This document shows, one piece after another, positions 44,317 through 53,647 of a stretch of DNA of 64,000 nt (positions are counted from its first letter, which is position 1; each line of letters opens with the position of its first letter). A program made the translations under genes and the position numbers. The notes beneath the pieces were generated by a model. That model did no database searches. It saw only the letters and a list, made by a program, of their open reading frames with translations, and had not been told where the DNA came from. Source of the stretch: Bacillota bacterium (GTDB lineage: Bacteria > Bacillota > Clostridia > Christensenellales > Aristaeellaceae); assembly GCA_023416585.1 (NCBI GenBank), contig JAEZHM010000019.1, forward strand, positions 1 through 64,000, written 5' to 3'.

Positions 44317-47236
44317 TACGTTTGTGTCTGCTTTGGTCACGCAATCCCTCACCGGGGCTGGGTTAATCCTTCTGATGCTAACTCTCCGAAAATTACTGAG
44401 CGGTAAGGTACGGCATACGCTGCTATACGGCCTGTGGCTGGTGGTCGCGCTGCGAATGCTCATCCCCCTCTCGCTCCCCAATCCGATCCATTTTGATCGT
44501 AAAACGGATATTCCCGCGCAGGTGGCATACATCGTGCAAAAGGATGATGCAGTAACGCAATCGCGAAACGACGATACAGGGTTGGTTCAATCCAAATCAG
44601 ATGCGCAGGCGGCTGTACAAGCTGCCCCTCCGCAGATGCAAGACGCTGTTTCACAAAGTACGTCATCGACCCAACCCACTCAGGCAGCCGGGCGAACCTT
44701 GCCAATGGCGCAATGGTTGACAGCAGTCTGGCTCTTGGGCGTCGCCCTATCCGCAGCCTATATGCTGCTTGTGAATCACAGCTTTGTTCGGCGAATCTTT
44801 GCCGAAGCGGTTGCGCTGCCGGTTACATCGCCCGTCCCCGTGTATCTGGCAAACGTGCCCTCCCCCTGCCTTGTCGGCGTACTTCGTCCACGCATCGCGC
44901 TCAACGCGGTAAGCGCGCGCCCTGAAAACCTGCCGTTCGCATTGGCGCACGAACAATGCCATTATCGAGGCTGGGATCATGTTTGGAATCTACTGCGCAA
45001 TATACTGCTTGCGGTATTTTGGTTTCACCCGTTGGTATGGCTGGCTGCTCATTGCTCGCGTCAGGACTGCGAACGCGCGTGCGATGAACGCTCCATCCGC
45101 ACATTGACTCGAGGAGATACGATTGAGTACGCACGCACGCTGATCGCGCTCGTATCGCCACGCAATGTCACTCTTGGCGCACCAGCCAGCTTCATGGCAA
45201 CGACATTGCCGGACATGAAAAAGCGCGTGAGCTTGATTGTTACCCGAAGGCACATACAGCGCTGGGCCTGCGCACTATTTGCGGGTCTTATGCTGCTCTC
45301 CTCAGCCGTCAGCCTTGCCACCGGCGAGACTGTGGTTCGGGAGATCGCGTTACCCAAGGACTATCAAGAAGAACTTCTCTTCTATCCCACACAGGACGGT
45401 CTTTGGGTGGTCATGGACGGTCGGTTATACCGCCAGAGCGGAGAGGATGCATTTGCAGAGGTAGCCTCTATCCCATCAGCTTCTCAGATCGTCACGGACG
45501 CCTCGAACATATACATCCTGGATGCCAAGCAAAAGAAAGTTCTGATGCTGGATTTCTCTGGAAACGAACAGGGCGCGTGGACGCTGCCAGAGGAACTAAC
45601 GCCTTTCAAGATAGAAATCGCCGGCAACAAGCTGGCAGTGTTATCTGGATTACCCGCCGGGTTGGCATATGGGCGAGTAACCGCGGAGGGTGAACTCTAC
45701 CTGCTGGATAAAGAAAGCGGTTCGCTAACGCAGGTCAAGCTCGGCACGGTTACCGATATATGCCCGGATGGAAAAGGCGGACTTCTTGCGCTGCATGTGC
45801 CCATGCCCGGTATGACTGAGGCGCTGGTAAGCCGACTAAACTTGAAAAACCTATCAGCGCAGACGATTGTTCAGACGCTTATCCAAGCGCAATCCATCGC
45901 CGCAGGGCCGGATATCGTGTATATATTGGGAGGAGGCCGATTGGTTCAATACGACGAGAAGACGCAGATACAAACGGTCATCCCGGTTCCGCCTTCAGAG
46001 GAGAAATACAAATTCAATTATGAAAATATGCTCGATATCCGCGCCTCAAAAGACATGCTGTACGCATGGGATGCATCCAGCATGCGGCTGCTCTCCATCG
46101 ATGTCAGTGAAGATCGTTTAGCTAACAAGACGGTGCTGACGATCGTCAACAACGACGGGCTGCGCGATGCGTTCGATGTCGCGCTGACTAGCTTCTTGAC
46201 GCGACATCCAGACGTGGAAGTGCGCGACGTGAGCATGAGCCCGGATCAATATAGAACTGCATTGCTAGCCGGAGACGACGGGATCGACATGCTGTTTGAA
46301 GGTGCGGGCCTGATCAGGCAGTTCGCGGAGGCCGGGGCGCTCGCGCCGCTGAGCGACGGGACGTCGATCATGGAGGCGCTTTCGCTGGCTGATTGGCTCC
46401 CGTTTGAGGAAATATATTCCAATGGCGGTAAGCTGTACGGCCTACCCGGCTACATCAATTACAACCTGTGGAGGATAGACAAGGAGCTTGCACAGCAGGC
46501 CGAGTTCCAAATGCCTTCCTATCCCTTTACATGGAGCGATGTATATGAGGCAGCCAGCACGGCTGGCTTAGGTCAACCCGGAAAGCCGGTGCTCCTATAT
46601 GACAACACGGGAACCCCGGACATACTGTACTATTATGTTATGACCCAGGCGCAGAAAGACGGTACACTTCATTTTGATACACCTGGCTTCCGCGAAGATA
46701 TGGAGGCATACCGGAAAATGGTGGAACAAGGGATCATTGTCTCATGGGAGGGTGGGGAGCGGCCCAAATCCCCAGCGGCTATCATCGATATGTTTGCCGA
46801 TATCAGCAGTGAGACAGTGCCCACACCTACGGTCAACGGACTGGAAGTAGCGATGGTGCAGTCTTATGGATACTGCGTAAACGCCAACTCGCCTAACCGC
46901 GAACTGGCGATGGAGCTCCTGGCAGAAATCGCAAAACCGGAAAATCAGTATCAAACCGATTACGGCATTCCATCCACCATGCTGCTGCAGGACATTCAGC
47001 CCTATTCCCACGCGCATTATAACGATCCAACCTGGGGAATCCCCCGCTACACCGAGCAAATGGAGACGCTTCGGCAGTTTGCGGCAGGCAAATGGGTGAC
47101 ATGGAATACAAGGCTGCATCCCGTAAGCTTGCTGGAAAACACGGATATACTGTACCGATATTTGGTGGGCGAAATTTCCATCGATGAATTCATCCGGGTC
47201 ATTCAGAGTAAGGCGGACATGATGCAGTACGAGTAG
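44306..47236 (+). CDS. BlaR1-type M56 metalloprotease fused to a beta-propeller and an ABC solute-binding domain
   Basis: 976 residues from the GTG at 44306 (AAGGAGG six bases upstream). Three helices (about 10-160) precede a zinc protease domain with HEQCH (215-219) and the third ligand region ACDERS (Glu261). A fourth helix lies at about 321-337. Up to here it is a normal BlaR1/MecR1. The usual penicillin-binding sensor is absent. Instead a repetitive region (about 345-605) with strand patterns such as GLWVVMDGRLYRQ, NIYILDAKQKKVLMLD and DIVYILGGGRLVQYD suggests a beta-propeller. Residues about 609-976 form a complete family-1 solute-binding domain (FDVALTSFLTRHPDVEVRDV, KLYGLPGYINYNLWRIDKEL, QTDYGIPSTMLLQD). 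By topology the last two parts face outside. I infer that ligand binding triggers cleavage of BlaI. Confidence 0.88.
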   Translation: MISDTFVSALVTQSLTGAGLILLMLTLRKLLSGKVRHTLLYGLWLVVALRMLIPLSLPNPIHFDRKTDIPAQVAYIVQKDDAVTQSRNDDTGLVQSKSDAQAAVQAAPPQMQDAVSQSTSSTQPTQAAGRTLPMAQWLTAVWLLGVALSAAYMLLVNHSFVRRIFAEAVALPVTSPVPVYLANVPSPCLVGVLRPRIALNAVSARPENLPFALAHEQCHYRGWDHVWNLLRNILLAVFWFHPLVWLAAHCSRQDCERACDERSIRTLTRGDTIEYARTLIALVSPRNVTLGAPASFMATTLPDMKKRVSLIVTRRHIQRWACALFAGLMLLSSAVSLATGETVVREIALPKDYQEELLFYPTQDGLWVVMDGRLYRQSGEDAFAEVASIPSASQIVTDASNIYILDAKQKKVLMLDFSGNEQGAWTLPEELTPFKIEIAGNKLAVLSGLPAGLAYGRVTAEGELYLLDKESGSLTQVKLGTVTDICPDGKGGLLALHVPMPGMTEALVSRLNLKNLSAQTIVQTLIQAQSIAAGPDIVYILGGGRLVQYDEKTQIQTVIPVPPSEEKYKFNYENMLDIRASKDMLYAWDASSMRLLSIDVSEDRLANKTVLTIVNNDGLRDAFDVALTSFLTRHPDVEVRDVSMSPDQYRTALLAGDDGIDMLFEGAGLIRQFAEAGALAPLSDGTSIMEALSLADWLPFEEIYSNGGKLYGLPGYINYNLWRIDKELAQQAEFQMPSYPFTWSDVYEAASTAGLGQPGKPVLLYDNTGTPDILYYYVMTQAQKDGTLHFDTPGFREDMEAYRKMVEQGIIVSWEGGERPKSPAAIIDMFADISSETVPTPTVNGLEVAMVQSYGYCVNANSPNRELAMELLAEIAKPENQYQTDYGIPSTMLLQDIQPYSHAHYNDPTWGIPRYTEQMETLRQFAAGKWVTWNTRLHPVSLLENTDILYRYLVGEISIDEFIRVIQSKADMMQYE

Positions 47237-47267
47237 GCGCGGTGATATAAAGCAGGAAGGTGCGGTC

Positions 47268-48044
47268 ATGAGAAAGCTAAAACGCAAATGGTGGATGATC
47301 GGCCTCCCTTTTGTGTTATGGTTTCTTCTGTTCTATGCCATCCCGTTCGGGCACTCTATCTACTATTCGCTGATTGAGAGTGCGTTTTCCCCTCGGTTTT
47401 CGGGACTCGCAAATTATACGAAAGTCCTTGAAAACCGTTATTATCAACTTGCGTTCATCAATACCCTGAAATTGATCGCCTTGGGCGTTCCATGCCTGGT
47501 GTTAATTTCGCTCGCGCTGGCACTGATCGTCTCGCGGCTAAATGGACGTTGCGCTTGGGTGCGTGCCGCGCTGGTTCTCCCCTTGCTCTTGCCCAGCGCG
47601 GCACTGACACCGGCGTTTGAGAAATTGGCCGCGCTGAATGTGCAAGCCCCCGTCTATGCTATCTACATCTGGAAAAACACGGGGTTTATGATGATTCTGC
47701 TGGTAGCGGCGATGTCGGTCATTCCGAAGGATATGTATGAAGCGGCAGCGCTCGACGGAGCAAAGGGGCTTAGGCTGTTCTTCCATATAACGCTTCCGCA
47801 GCTGGCTCCCGCGCTATTTTTCGTGAGCATATTGGCGGTGGTTTACAACCTGCGCATCTTCCGGGAGAGCTATCTGCTTTATGGCGCTTACCCTGATGAA
47901 TCGTTGTATCTGATGCAGAACTATATGAACAACCACTTCCAAAAGCTCAACTATCAGAACCTTACGGCCGGGGCGACGATGTTTGCGGCGTTTTTGTACC
48001 TGTTCGTTTGGGCCGCGTACCGCTTTGACAAAAGGAGGGCGTAG
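47268..48044 (+). CDS. CUT1-type ABC permease, MalF-like, short
   Basis: 258 residues with six predicted helices and a good EAA loop (MYEAAALDGAKGLRLFFHIT). It is shorter than usual MalF-type permeases (about 290-300). AGGAAGG precedes the ATG, 32 bases after the M56 fusion gene. With no separate binding protein in this operon, the solute-binding domain of the M56 fusion is the natural partner. No ATPase gene is linked. Confidence 0.87.
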   Translation: MRKLKRKWWMIGLPFVLWFLLFYAIPFGHSIYYSLIESAFSPRFSGLANYTKVLENRYYQLAFINTLKLIALGVPCLVLISLALALIVSRLNGRCAWVRAALVLPLLLPSAALTPAFEKLAALNVQAPVYAIYIWKNTGFMMILLVAAMSVIPKDMYEAAALDGAKGLRLFFHITLPQLAPALFFVSILAVVYNLRIFRESYLLYGAYPDESLYLMQNYMNNHFQKLNYQNLTAGATMFAAFLYLFVWAAYRFDKRRA

Positions 48045-48047
48045 CGA

Positions 48048-48869
48048 GTGCAAAAGATGAAATCAAGTGCCCGCATATGCCTCTCAGGTTTTGTCGGTGC
48101 GGTATTCCTGTTCCCGATTCTGATGATTGTATGCGCCTCATTCATGGGGAGGGAAGAATTGGCTGTCGTATTCAAAGCAGGCGCTCCGGTCAGGCTCATC
48201 CCCTATGAGGTGACCTTCAGCGGTTATGTAGGGCTTTTATTCAAATCTCAAACCTACATGGCTACGTTTTGGAACTCCATGATCATTGCGCTGGCTATTA
48301 CGTTTGGGCAAACGGTGATTTCAGTGGTGATTGCGTTTTTGCTGGCAAAGGTACGGCTGCGGTTTTCCGACCTCCTGCTTTTCCTGTACATCGTGACCGC
48401 CTTGATGCCCTTTCAGGTGACGCTTTTGCCGAACTATATTCTGTCCAGGCAAATAGGAATATTCAATACATGGTGGACGCTCATTCTGCCGGGCATGGCG
48501 GCACCGTTTGGCGTGTTCCTGCTCCATCAGTTTATCAGGGGATTGCCAGACGAGATGATGGAGGCTGCGGTTCTTGAGACCGGCTCTCTACCGCGCATTC
48601 TATTTTCAATTTTTGTGCCGATGGCGAAGGCAGGCGTGCTGTCTGTGATGATTCTCGCGTTTGCGGAGAGCTGGAACATGGTCGAACAGCCGCTGGTGCT
48701 TTTGAAAGATGAATGGCTGTACCCGCTATCGCTGGCATTGAACGGGCTTAAAGCGTCCGGTACTGAAATACTCTTTCCGGGCGCGGTTTTGTTCATCGCG
48801 CCGATGGTGATGCTTTATACTCTATTTGAAGAAGAATTGGTCAAGGGACTGTCCGCTATACGATTCTAA
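48048..48869 (+). CDS. CUT1-type ABC permease, MalG-like
   Basis: 273 residues from the GTG at 48048; an ATG three codons later is also possible. Six helices. The EAA loop is diverged (MMEAAVLETGSLPRILFSIF), keeping EAA and the Gly but replacing the usual IDGA. GGAGG overlaps the end of the previous gene. The divergent loop may mean a special or weak contact with an ATPase. Confidence 0.86.
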   Translation: MQKMKSSARICLSGFVGAVFLFPILMIVCASFMGREELAVVFKAGAPVRLIPYEVTFSGYVGLLFKSQTYMATFWNSMIIALAITFGQTVISVVIAFLLAKVRLRFSDLLLFLYIVTALMPFQVTLLPNYILSRQIGIFNTWWTLILPGMAAPFGVFLLHQFIRGLPDEMMEAAVLETGSLPRILFSIFVPMAKAGVLSVMILAFAESWNMVEQPLVLLKDEWLYPLSLALNGLKASGTEILFPGAVLFIAPMVMLYTLFEEELVKGLSAIRF

Positions 48870-48880
48870 GGAGAGATTCT

Positions 48881-50008
48881 ATGCAAAAGAAACGGACGGT
48901 GCGCATTACCGCCTTCTTCTTTATCATTCTTGTGCTGCTGACCTTTTTTTCACGTACAATCTACCGCCATATGCTGCCAAACGTCCAGGTGACAGGCGTG
49001 GAAGGCGGCATTCTGCAGTACGAGCATACCTCTTATGACATCCGCATCAAGAGCCAGAAGAGCATTTCGATCCAACTGCCCATATTGTTTACCCGTCCCC
49101 TGTCGGTGAACAGGATTTTCGTGAAGCCGAATCAGCTCGTTATGCCGGGCGATATGTTGGCCGAATTCAATGCGGAGGACGGAAAATATCTGATCGAAGA
49201 AGCGGAAAAAAAGCTCGATTTGGCTGCCTCGACATACACCGTCTGGCAGATGGAGCGGGAACGGCGAATGGCCGACCTTTCGGCCACCATGAAAAAAACC
49301 CGCAAAGAGGCCAATAAAGCACTGCTGGAAGAAGATTACGTCCTGCTGGAAACCGGAGTTATGAACGGGACGACGCAGACGCAGTTGGCGGCTGATGTAG
49401 CATTGTGGGATAAAACACTTGTGTCTCTTCGTGCACTGGAGAACGACCAATGGCGGCTGCGAGCTCAGGCAGGCGGTTTCGTAGAGCATATTGGTGTCAA
49501 GGAGGGCGACGAATATCCCGGCTTGGATTCGATCCTGACGCTGTGCCCGGAAGGAGCAGATTATTGGATCGGATGTGCCTGGAAAAACGCACCCGCGCTG
49601 AGAATGAACGAGTGGATTATTCAAGGCACTATTCAAAAGGGTGTGCCTTTTAGCGCCATAGACATAGAGGTTACGGAAAATGACACGACCGTGTGGTTCG
49701 AATGCCCCGATGACGCACCTATGCCCGATCAGATTGCTTCCGTGGAAATTCTCGCGGATTCTTCATATAATCCGATGATGGTTGATAACAAGGCATTGAT
49801 CGGAAACGTTCTATATCTTCTAAAATCCAAAATAGGCGCATGGAGGCAAACGGAATATTATATCGAGGAAGCCCGCGTGAGAATCGGACTCCAAGACGGA
49901 TCGCACACAGCCATCCTCTCTGGACTCAATTACAACGACGTGCTGGTCACCTCGTGGGATAAACCTATTCAGAACGGTCAAACCGTCTTGCTGACATCCT
50001 ACGAATGA
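48881..50008 (+). CDS. HlyD-like periplasmic-adaptor/membrane-fusion protein
   Basis: 375 residues. One N-terminal helix (about 8-28) is followed by a barrel-sandwich half (QLVMPGDMLAEFNAEDGKYL), a charged coiled coil (about 100-150, KKLDLAASTYTVWQMERERR) and the returning lipoyl half (LRAQAGGFVEHIGVKEGDEY), then barrel domains. HlyD-type adaptors normally work with exporters, so its presence in an operon with importer-type permeases is odd. AGGAGAG precedes the start. Last gene of the BlaI-controlled operon. Confidence 0.75.
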   Translation: MQKKRTVRITAFFFIILVLLTFFSRTIYRHMLPNVQVTGVEGGILQYEHTSYDIRIKSQKSISIQLPILFTRPLSVNRIFVKPNQLVMPGDMLAEFNAEDGKYLIEEAEKKLDLAASTYTVWQMERERRMADLSATMKKTRKEANKALLEEDYVLLETGVMNGTTQTQLAADVALWDKTLVSLRALENDQWRLRAQAGGFVEHIGVKEGDEYPGLDSILTLCPEGADYWIGCAWKNAPALRMNEWIIQGTIQKGVPFSAIDIEVTENDTTVWFECPDDAPMPDQIASVEILADSSYNPMMVDNKALIGNVLYLLKSKIGAWRQTEYYIEEARVRIGLQDGSHTAILSGLNYNDVLVTSWDKPIQNGQTVLLTSYE

Positions 50009-50257
50009 CTTATCCGAAGGGCGCATAAAGCACGGCACGGTGCAGTGTGTATAATCTATGCCTTCTCAATGGCTGCGTTACAGTCACCGCATACCACGTT
50101 AGGATAAGCGCACAACAAAACCCTCCTACTATTTTCATGATAGTTGTTTTTTGTCCCTCTTGAAATTACGCGATTTATTGTACCTTATCAAGGAAAACAC
50201 AACAGGCTTTTTGCCCACATGCCATGCAAGCCCTCCTTTTTGCGGGGGCGGTCCCAC
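50009..50257. other. Intergenic region between convergent operons
   Basis: No credible open frame. A CTAT/ATAG stem near 50130-50145 followed by TTGTTTTTTG could end the plus-strand operon weakly. A G+C-rich dyad (GCCCTCC / GGGGGC) lies near 50228-50248. Confidence 0.4.
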
Positions 50258-50295
50258 AAAAAAACGGGATGGATACTTGCTTTGTATCCATCCCG
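50258..50295 (-). terminator. Terminator of the 53452-50313 sugar ABC operon
   Basis: CGGGATGGATAC (50265-50276) and GTATCCATCCCG (50284-50295) form a perfect 12-bp stem. On the minus strand it is followed by TTTTTTT and lies 18 bases past the permease stop. Confidence 0.85.
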
Positions 50296-50312
50296 CTTGA
50301 TCGGGCAAGCCA

Positions 50313-51152
50313 TCAGCCCTTCACTGCCCCGGCCGCAACGCCTTTTGTGATCTGATTTCTGAAGATCGAATAAAAGATCAAAATGGGAATCAATGCGACT
50401 GTCAGCGATGTGAAGAGCTTTCCGTAATCCGAGCCTAATGCGCCTGCGAAACGGCCGACCATGTAAGGGATGGCCTTATATTTTTCGGAGGACGTCATCA
50501 GGCTCATCAGTATAAACTCGTTCCACGTTCCGGTGAAGGTGATGATCGCCAAGGTGACCGTAACGGGTGCGCACATCGGCAGGACGACCCTTGTAAAAAT
50601 CCGCATAAAGCCTGCCCCGTCGATTCTTGCCGCTTCCAGCAGCTCGTCGGGGATACTCTTTTCAAAATCGGTGCATAAGTAGACCCCCATGGGCAGTCCC
50701 AGCGCGATGTAAGGGATCAGCACCGCCCACCGGGTATTGTGAATTCCAGCAGCACTCACCATCAGAAAGAGCGGAAGCAAAATCGACTGCAGGGTGAGGA
50801 GTATGCCAATAATAAAAACGCCATGCAGCAGCTTGGTGATCTTAAACTGTAACTTGGCAAAAGCAAATCCGGCCATGTTGGACAATATCACCACGCCGAC
50901 AACCGTCACGGCGGAATAGATCACGCTGTTATTGAAGAAGGTAAAAAAGTTGCCTTGGTTCATGACAAAGGAATAATTGCCAAGGTATAAAGAGGGGGGG
51001 AATGAGAGTTTGTTAGTGGTCATATACGTTGTATTGGTTTTGAAAGACTGCAGTATCAGCCAGAAAAGCGGATAAATCGTCAGTACCGTAAAGGCAATCA
51101 TGATCGCGTAGACAATGATTTTGGTGGGTAGGGAGATATTTTTACTATCCAT
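50313..51152 (-). CDS. Carbohydrate ABC permease, MalG-like
   Basis: 279 residues, six predicted helices, EAA loop LLEAARIDGAGFMRIFTRVV. Ribosome binding site AAAGGAGG lies before the ATG, three bases after the upstream permease stop. Forms a CUT1 importer with the two genes upstream; ligand not determinable. Confidence 0.92.
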   Translation of the reverse strand: MDSKNISLPTKIIVYAIMIAFTVLTIYPLFWLILQSFKTNTTYMTTNKLSFPPSLYLGNYSFVMNQGNFFTFFNNSVIYSAVTVVGVVILSNMAGFAFAKLQFKITKLLHGVFIIGILLTLQSILLPLFLMVSAAGIHNTRWAVLIPYIALGLPMGVYLCTDFEKSIPDELLEAARIDGAGFMRIFTRVVLPMCAPVTVTLAIITFTGTWNEFILMSLMTSSEKYKAIPYMVGRFAGALGSDYGKLFTSLTVALIPILIFYSIFRNQITKGVAAGAVKG

Positions 51153-51155
51153 GGG

Positions 51156-52058
51156 CTATACCTCCTTTTCCCTGAATGCTTTTCCCAAACCCGTGGTAAT
51201 CAAAATAAGCACAATGCTAATGAACACCATCACCGTGGAAATGGCATTCGCCAAGGGATAATTAGGCGCCGTCGAAAACGCCGATTGGTACATGTACAGG
51301 GAAAGCACCCGCGTTTGGCCTGCCGGGCCGCCCTGCGTCATGGCATAGATCAGATCGAATGATTTCAAAGAGCCCGAGATCGCGAGGATCGCCGTGGTGA
51401 TGATCACGCCGGAGAGGGCGGGCAATGTAATATGCCACAGGATCCTGGATTCTTTTGCGCCATCTATTCTGGCAGCTTCGATTACCGCGGGGTCTATGCG
51501 TTGCATATTGGCCAGAAAGATGATCATGTAAAAGCCCGTGAACATCCAAAGGATGACGATCAGGACGGGAATCATGGGGTTGTTGATCATTATGTAACCC
51601 GCAGTGGGATCAAAGATACGGCGGATATCCAACAGCACCGTGTCCCGCCCGTAAATGATTGCCCTGAACAATACGCCGATGATGATCGATGAAATGACAT
51701 TTGGCAGATAGATCATCGTCTGAAAAAAGCCGGTTCCCTTCCTAATGAGCTTTCGCGCGAGGATATACGCCAGCAAAAACCCAAGGGGGATCTGGCCGAA
51801 AACCGAGACACCTACAATCAGCATGTTGTTTTTCAGCGCCAGATAAAAGTTACGCGAGGGTTCGGTAAACATCCAAAGATAGTTTTTTAAGCCTACAAAA
51901 TGAATGTCCGGGTTGCCGAAGATCACACCGCCGTTGTAGTTGGTCAGGCTCAGCAGAATAGAAAAGATGGTTGGAAAGGCCACGACAGCCAAGTAGATGG
52001 CTACGGCAGGTAAAACCAATACCGTATATGCAAGTCTTTTTTCACCTTTGGTTGTCAT
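51156..52058 (-). CDS. Carbohydrate ABC permease, MalF-like
   Basis: 300 residues with six predicted helices and the EAA loop VIEAARIDGAKESRILWHIT. GGAGAGG precedes the ATG, 53 bases after the binding-protein stop. No ATPase gene is linked, as with every sugar importer in this window. Confidence 0.92.
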   Translation of the reverse strand: MTTKGEKRLAYTVLVLPAVAIYLAVVAFPTIFSILLSLTNYNGGVIFGNPDIHFVGLKNYLWMFTEPSRNFYLALKNNMLIVGVSVFGQIPLGFLLAYILARKLIRKGTGFFQTMIYLPNVISSIIIGVLFRAIIYGRDTVLLDIRRIFDPTAGYIMINNPMIPVLIVILWMFTGFYMIIFLANMQRIDPAVIEAARIDGAKESRILWHITLPALSGVIITTAILAISGSLKSFDLIYAMTQGGPAGQTRVLSLYMYQSAFSTAPNYPLANAISTVMVFISIVLILITTGLGKAFREKEV

Positions 52059-52111
52059 ATGTGGCCTCTCCGCCCATTCATTTATTTAGTAGTTGACGTG
52101 GCTGCAGTCGC

Positions 52112-53452
52112 TTACTTGGAAGCCTTCCAAGCATCAAAGGCATCCTGGGTCGCCTTCGCAACCGCCTCGGGGGTCTGGGTGCCCATGCCAATGGCCTGCA
52201 GGCCGTCGTTCAGCGGCGTATACACGGGGCCCTCAAAGACGCCGTCGATAACCACAGTCGCCTTGTCATACTGCGTGGCCAGATTCGCCATCGCGATCTG
52301 CAGGGGCTCCAGGGTAAGCGACGCAAAATCGATATCCGTCCGGGAGGGAGTAGCCAGACCGCCAGTAGAAAGCCTATAGGTCAGGACTTCTTTGCCGGCG
52401 AGCCATTTGACCAGCCTCCAGGCAGCTTCCAGTTTCGGGGAGCCGTCTTCCAAGGCGGCACTGATGCCATAGCCGGTGGCCAGCACAGCGGTATTGGACT
52501 TGTTGAACTTCACGCCTTCCACATCGATTTCCGGGAAAACGGTGATGAGGAAGTCCTTCTGCTTTTCGGGAGTGATCAGCGCCTGCCCAGTGGTGGTATC
52601 GGTGATGAAAGCGCCCATGCGCCAGTCGCCGTCGATATAGTATGCGGCGGTATTGGTGGCAAACAGGCCCGGGCCTTCGCCGTAGCCAACAGCCAGGGTG
52701 GATTTGTCCAGCACGCCATCATCGTACAATTTCTTGACGAAGTTCAGCGCGGCAACGAAATCAGCATCGGTGAATTTGGCTTCGCCAGCGAGGATCTTCT
52801 TCTCCCAGCCTTCGCCGCAGAAACGGCCGGCGATCATGGAGAACAGGCAGGACTGCATGACCCATGTGTCCTGGCTGGGCATGAGAACGGTCTCATAGCC
52901 CTTCGCCTTCAGCACGGGAACCTGGGCAACCAGCTCGGAATAGGTCTTGGCGGGCTCGAGCCCACAATCCTTGAGCACTGCCGTGTTCACATAGAAGGCA
53001 TGCGTTGCGGTGATACCCATCGGGATAATGGCCTGATAGCCGCCTGCCTGCTGCGCGGGATCAAGCGCCATCGGGAGGTAAGACTCGGTCAGCCCGTCGC
53101 GCGCGATCAGGGGAGCCAAATCCTTCAGCAGATGCTTGGTGTGCAGCGTGGTGGAACGGCCAGAGGGCCAAGCGTAGACGACATCGGGCAGATTGCCGGC
53201 CGCTGCGTACGCTTCGGTCGCCTGATGGAAGGGGTCGTTGAACTCGTCCTGGATGAGCAGCTTGATGTCCGGATTGGCAGCTTGGAAAGCTTCCCAAACA
53301 GTAGAGGTCTCTTCCACGGCGTTGGCGGTGGTCAGGTCGCGATAGTTAAGCACGCGCAGTTCGATGACACCTTCGGCGAAGCTGTTGGTCATGCCAACAC
53401 CAAGCACCATAATCATCGCGAGGACAAGGGCTGACAGGCGTCTGAGTTTCAT
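52112..53452 (-). CDS. Sugar ABC transporter solute-binding protein
   Basis: 446 residues, family 1. Signal peptide 1-26 ends in NSFAEG, again with no lipobox Cys. The mature chain has the typical TSTVWEAFQAANPDIKLLIQ start, and IDGDWRMGAFITD and LVKWLAGKEVLTYRLSTG further on. First gene of its operon, with AGGAGG before the ATG. Its promoter is at 53507-53535. Ligand unknown; no glycosidase is encoded next to it. Confidence 0.9.
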   Translation of the reverse strand: MKLRRLSALVLAMIMVLGVGMTNSFAEGVIELRVLNYRDLTTANAVEETSTVWEAFQAANPDIKLLIQDEFNDPFHQATEAYAAAGNLPDVVYAWPSGRSTTLHTKHLLKDLAPLIARDGLTESYLPMALDPAQQAGGYQAIIPMGITATHAFYVNTAVLKDCGLEPAKTYSELVAQVPVLKAKGYETVLMPSQDTWVMQSCLFSMIAGRFCGEGWEKKILAGEAKFTDADFVAALNFVKKLYDDGVLDKSTLAVGYGEGPGLFATNTAAYYIDGDWRMGAFITDTTTGQALITPEKQKDFLITVFPEIDVEGVKFNKSNTAVLATGYGISAALEDGSPKLEAAWRLVKWLAGKEVLTYRLSTGGLATPSRTDIDFASLTLEPLQIAMANLATQYDKATVVIDGVFEGPVYTPLNDGLQAIGMGTQTPEAVAKATQDAFDAWKASK

Positions 53453-53506
53453 TATGGTTTTCCTCCTATTTTATTGAATGAAGGCAACCCGCCTTCTACT
53501 GCTTTT

Positions 53507-53535
53507 ATCATGCTCCATGACTATTTATTTGTCAA
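53507..53535 (-). promoter_or_regulatory. Promoter of the binding-protein/permease operon
   Basis: TTGACA (53535-53530), 17 bases, then CATGAT (53512-53507) on the minus strand. The -35 is perfect and the -10 is weak, as in many regulated promoters. Confidence 0.55.
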
Positions 53536-53647
53536 GCATTGCAAGAGGAAAAAAAAGCAAAATACAAAAAGTGCACAAAAATCAACAAGAATGCACATCG
53601 AGAGACAATTCAATATGCGCCTCCCTATCCAACACGTTGTGTAAACA

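Noticed and set aside
44306..47236. Interpretation as an ordinary beta-lactam sensor
   Set aside because: The region after the fourth helix has no SxxK/SxN/KTG penicillin-binding motifs and instead reads as a solute-binding protein.
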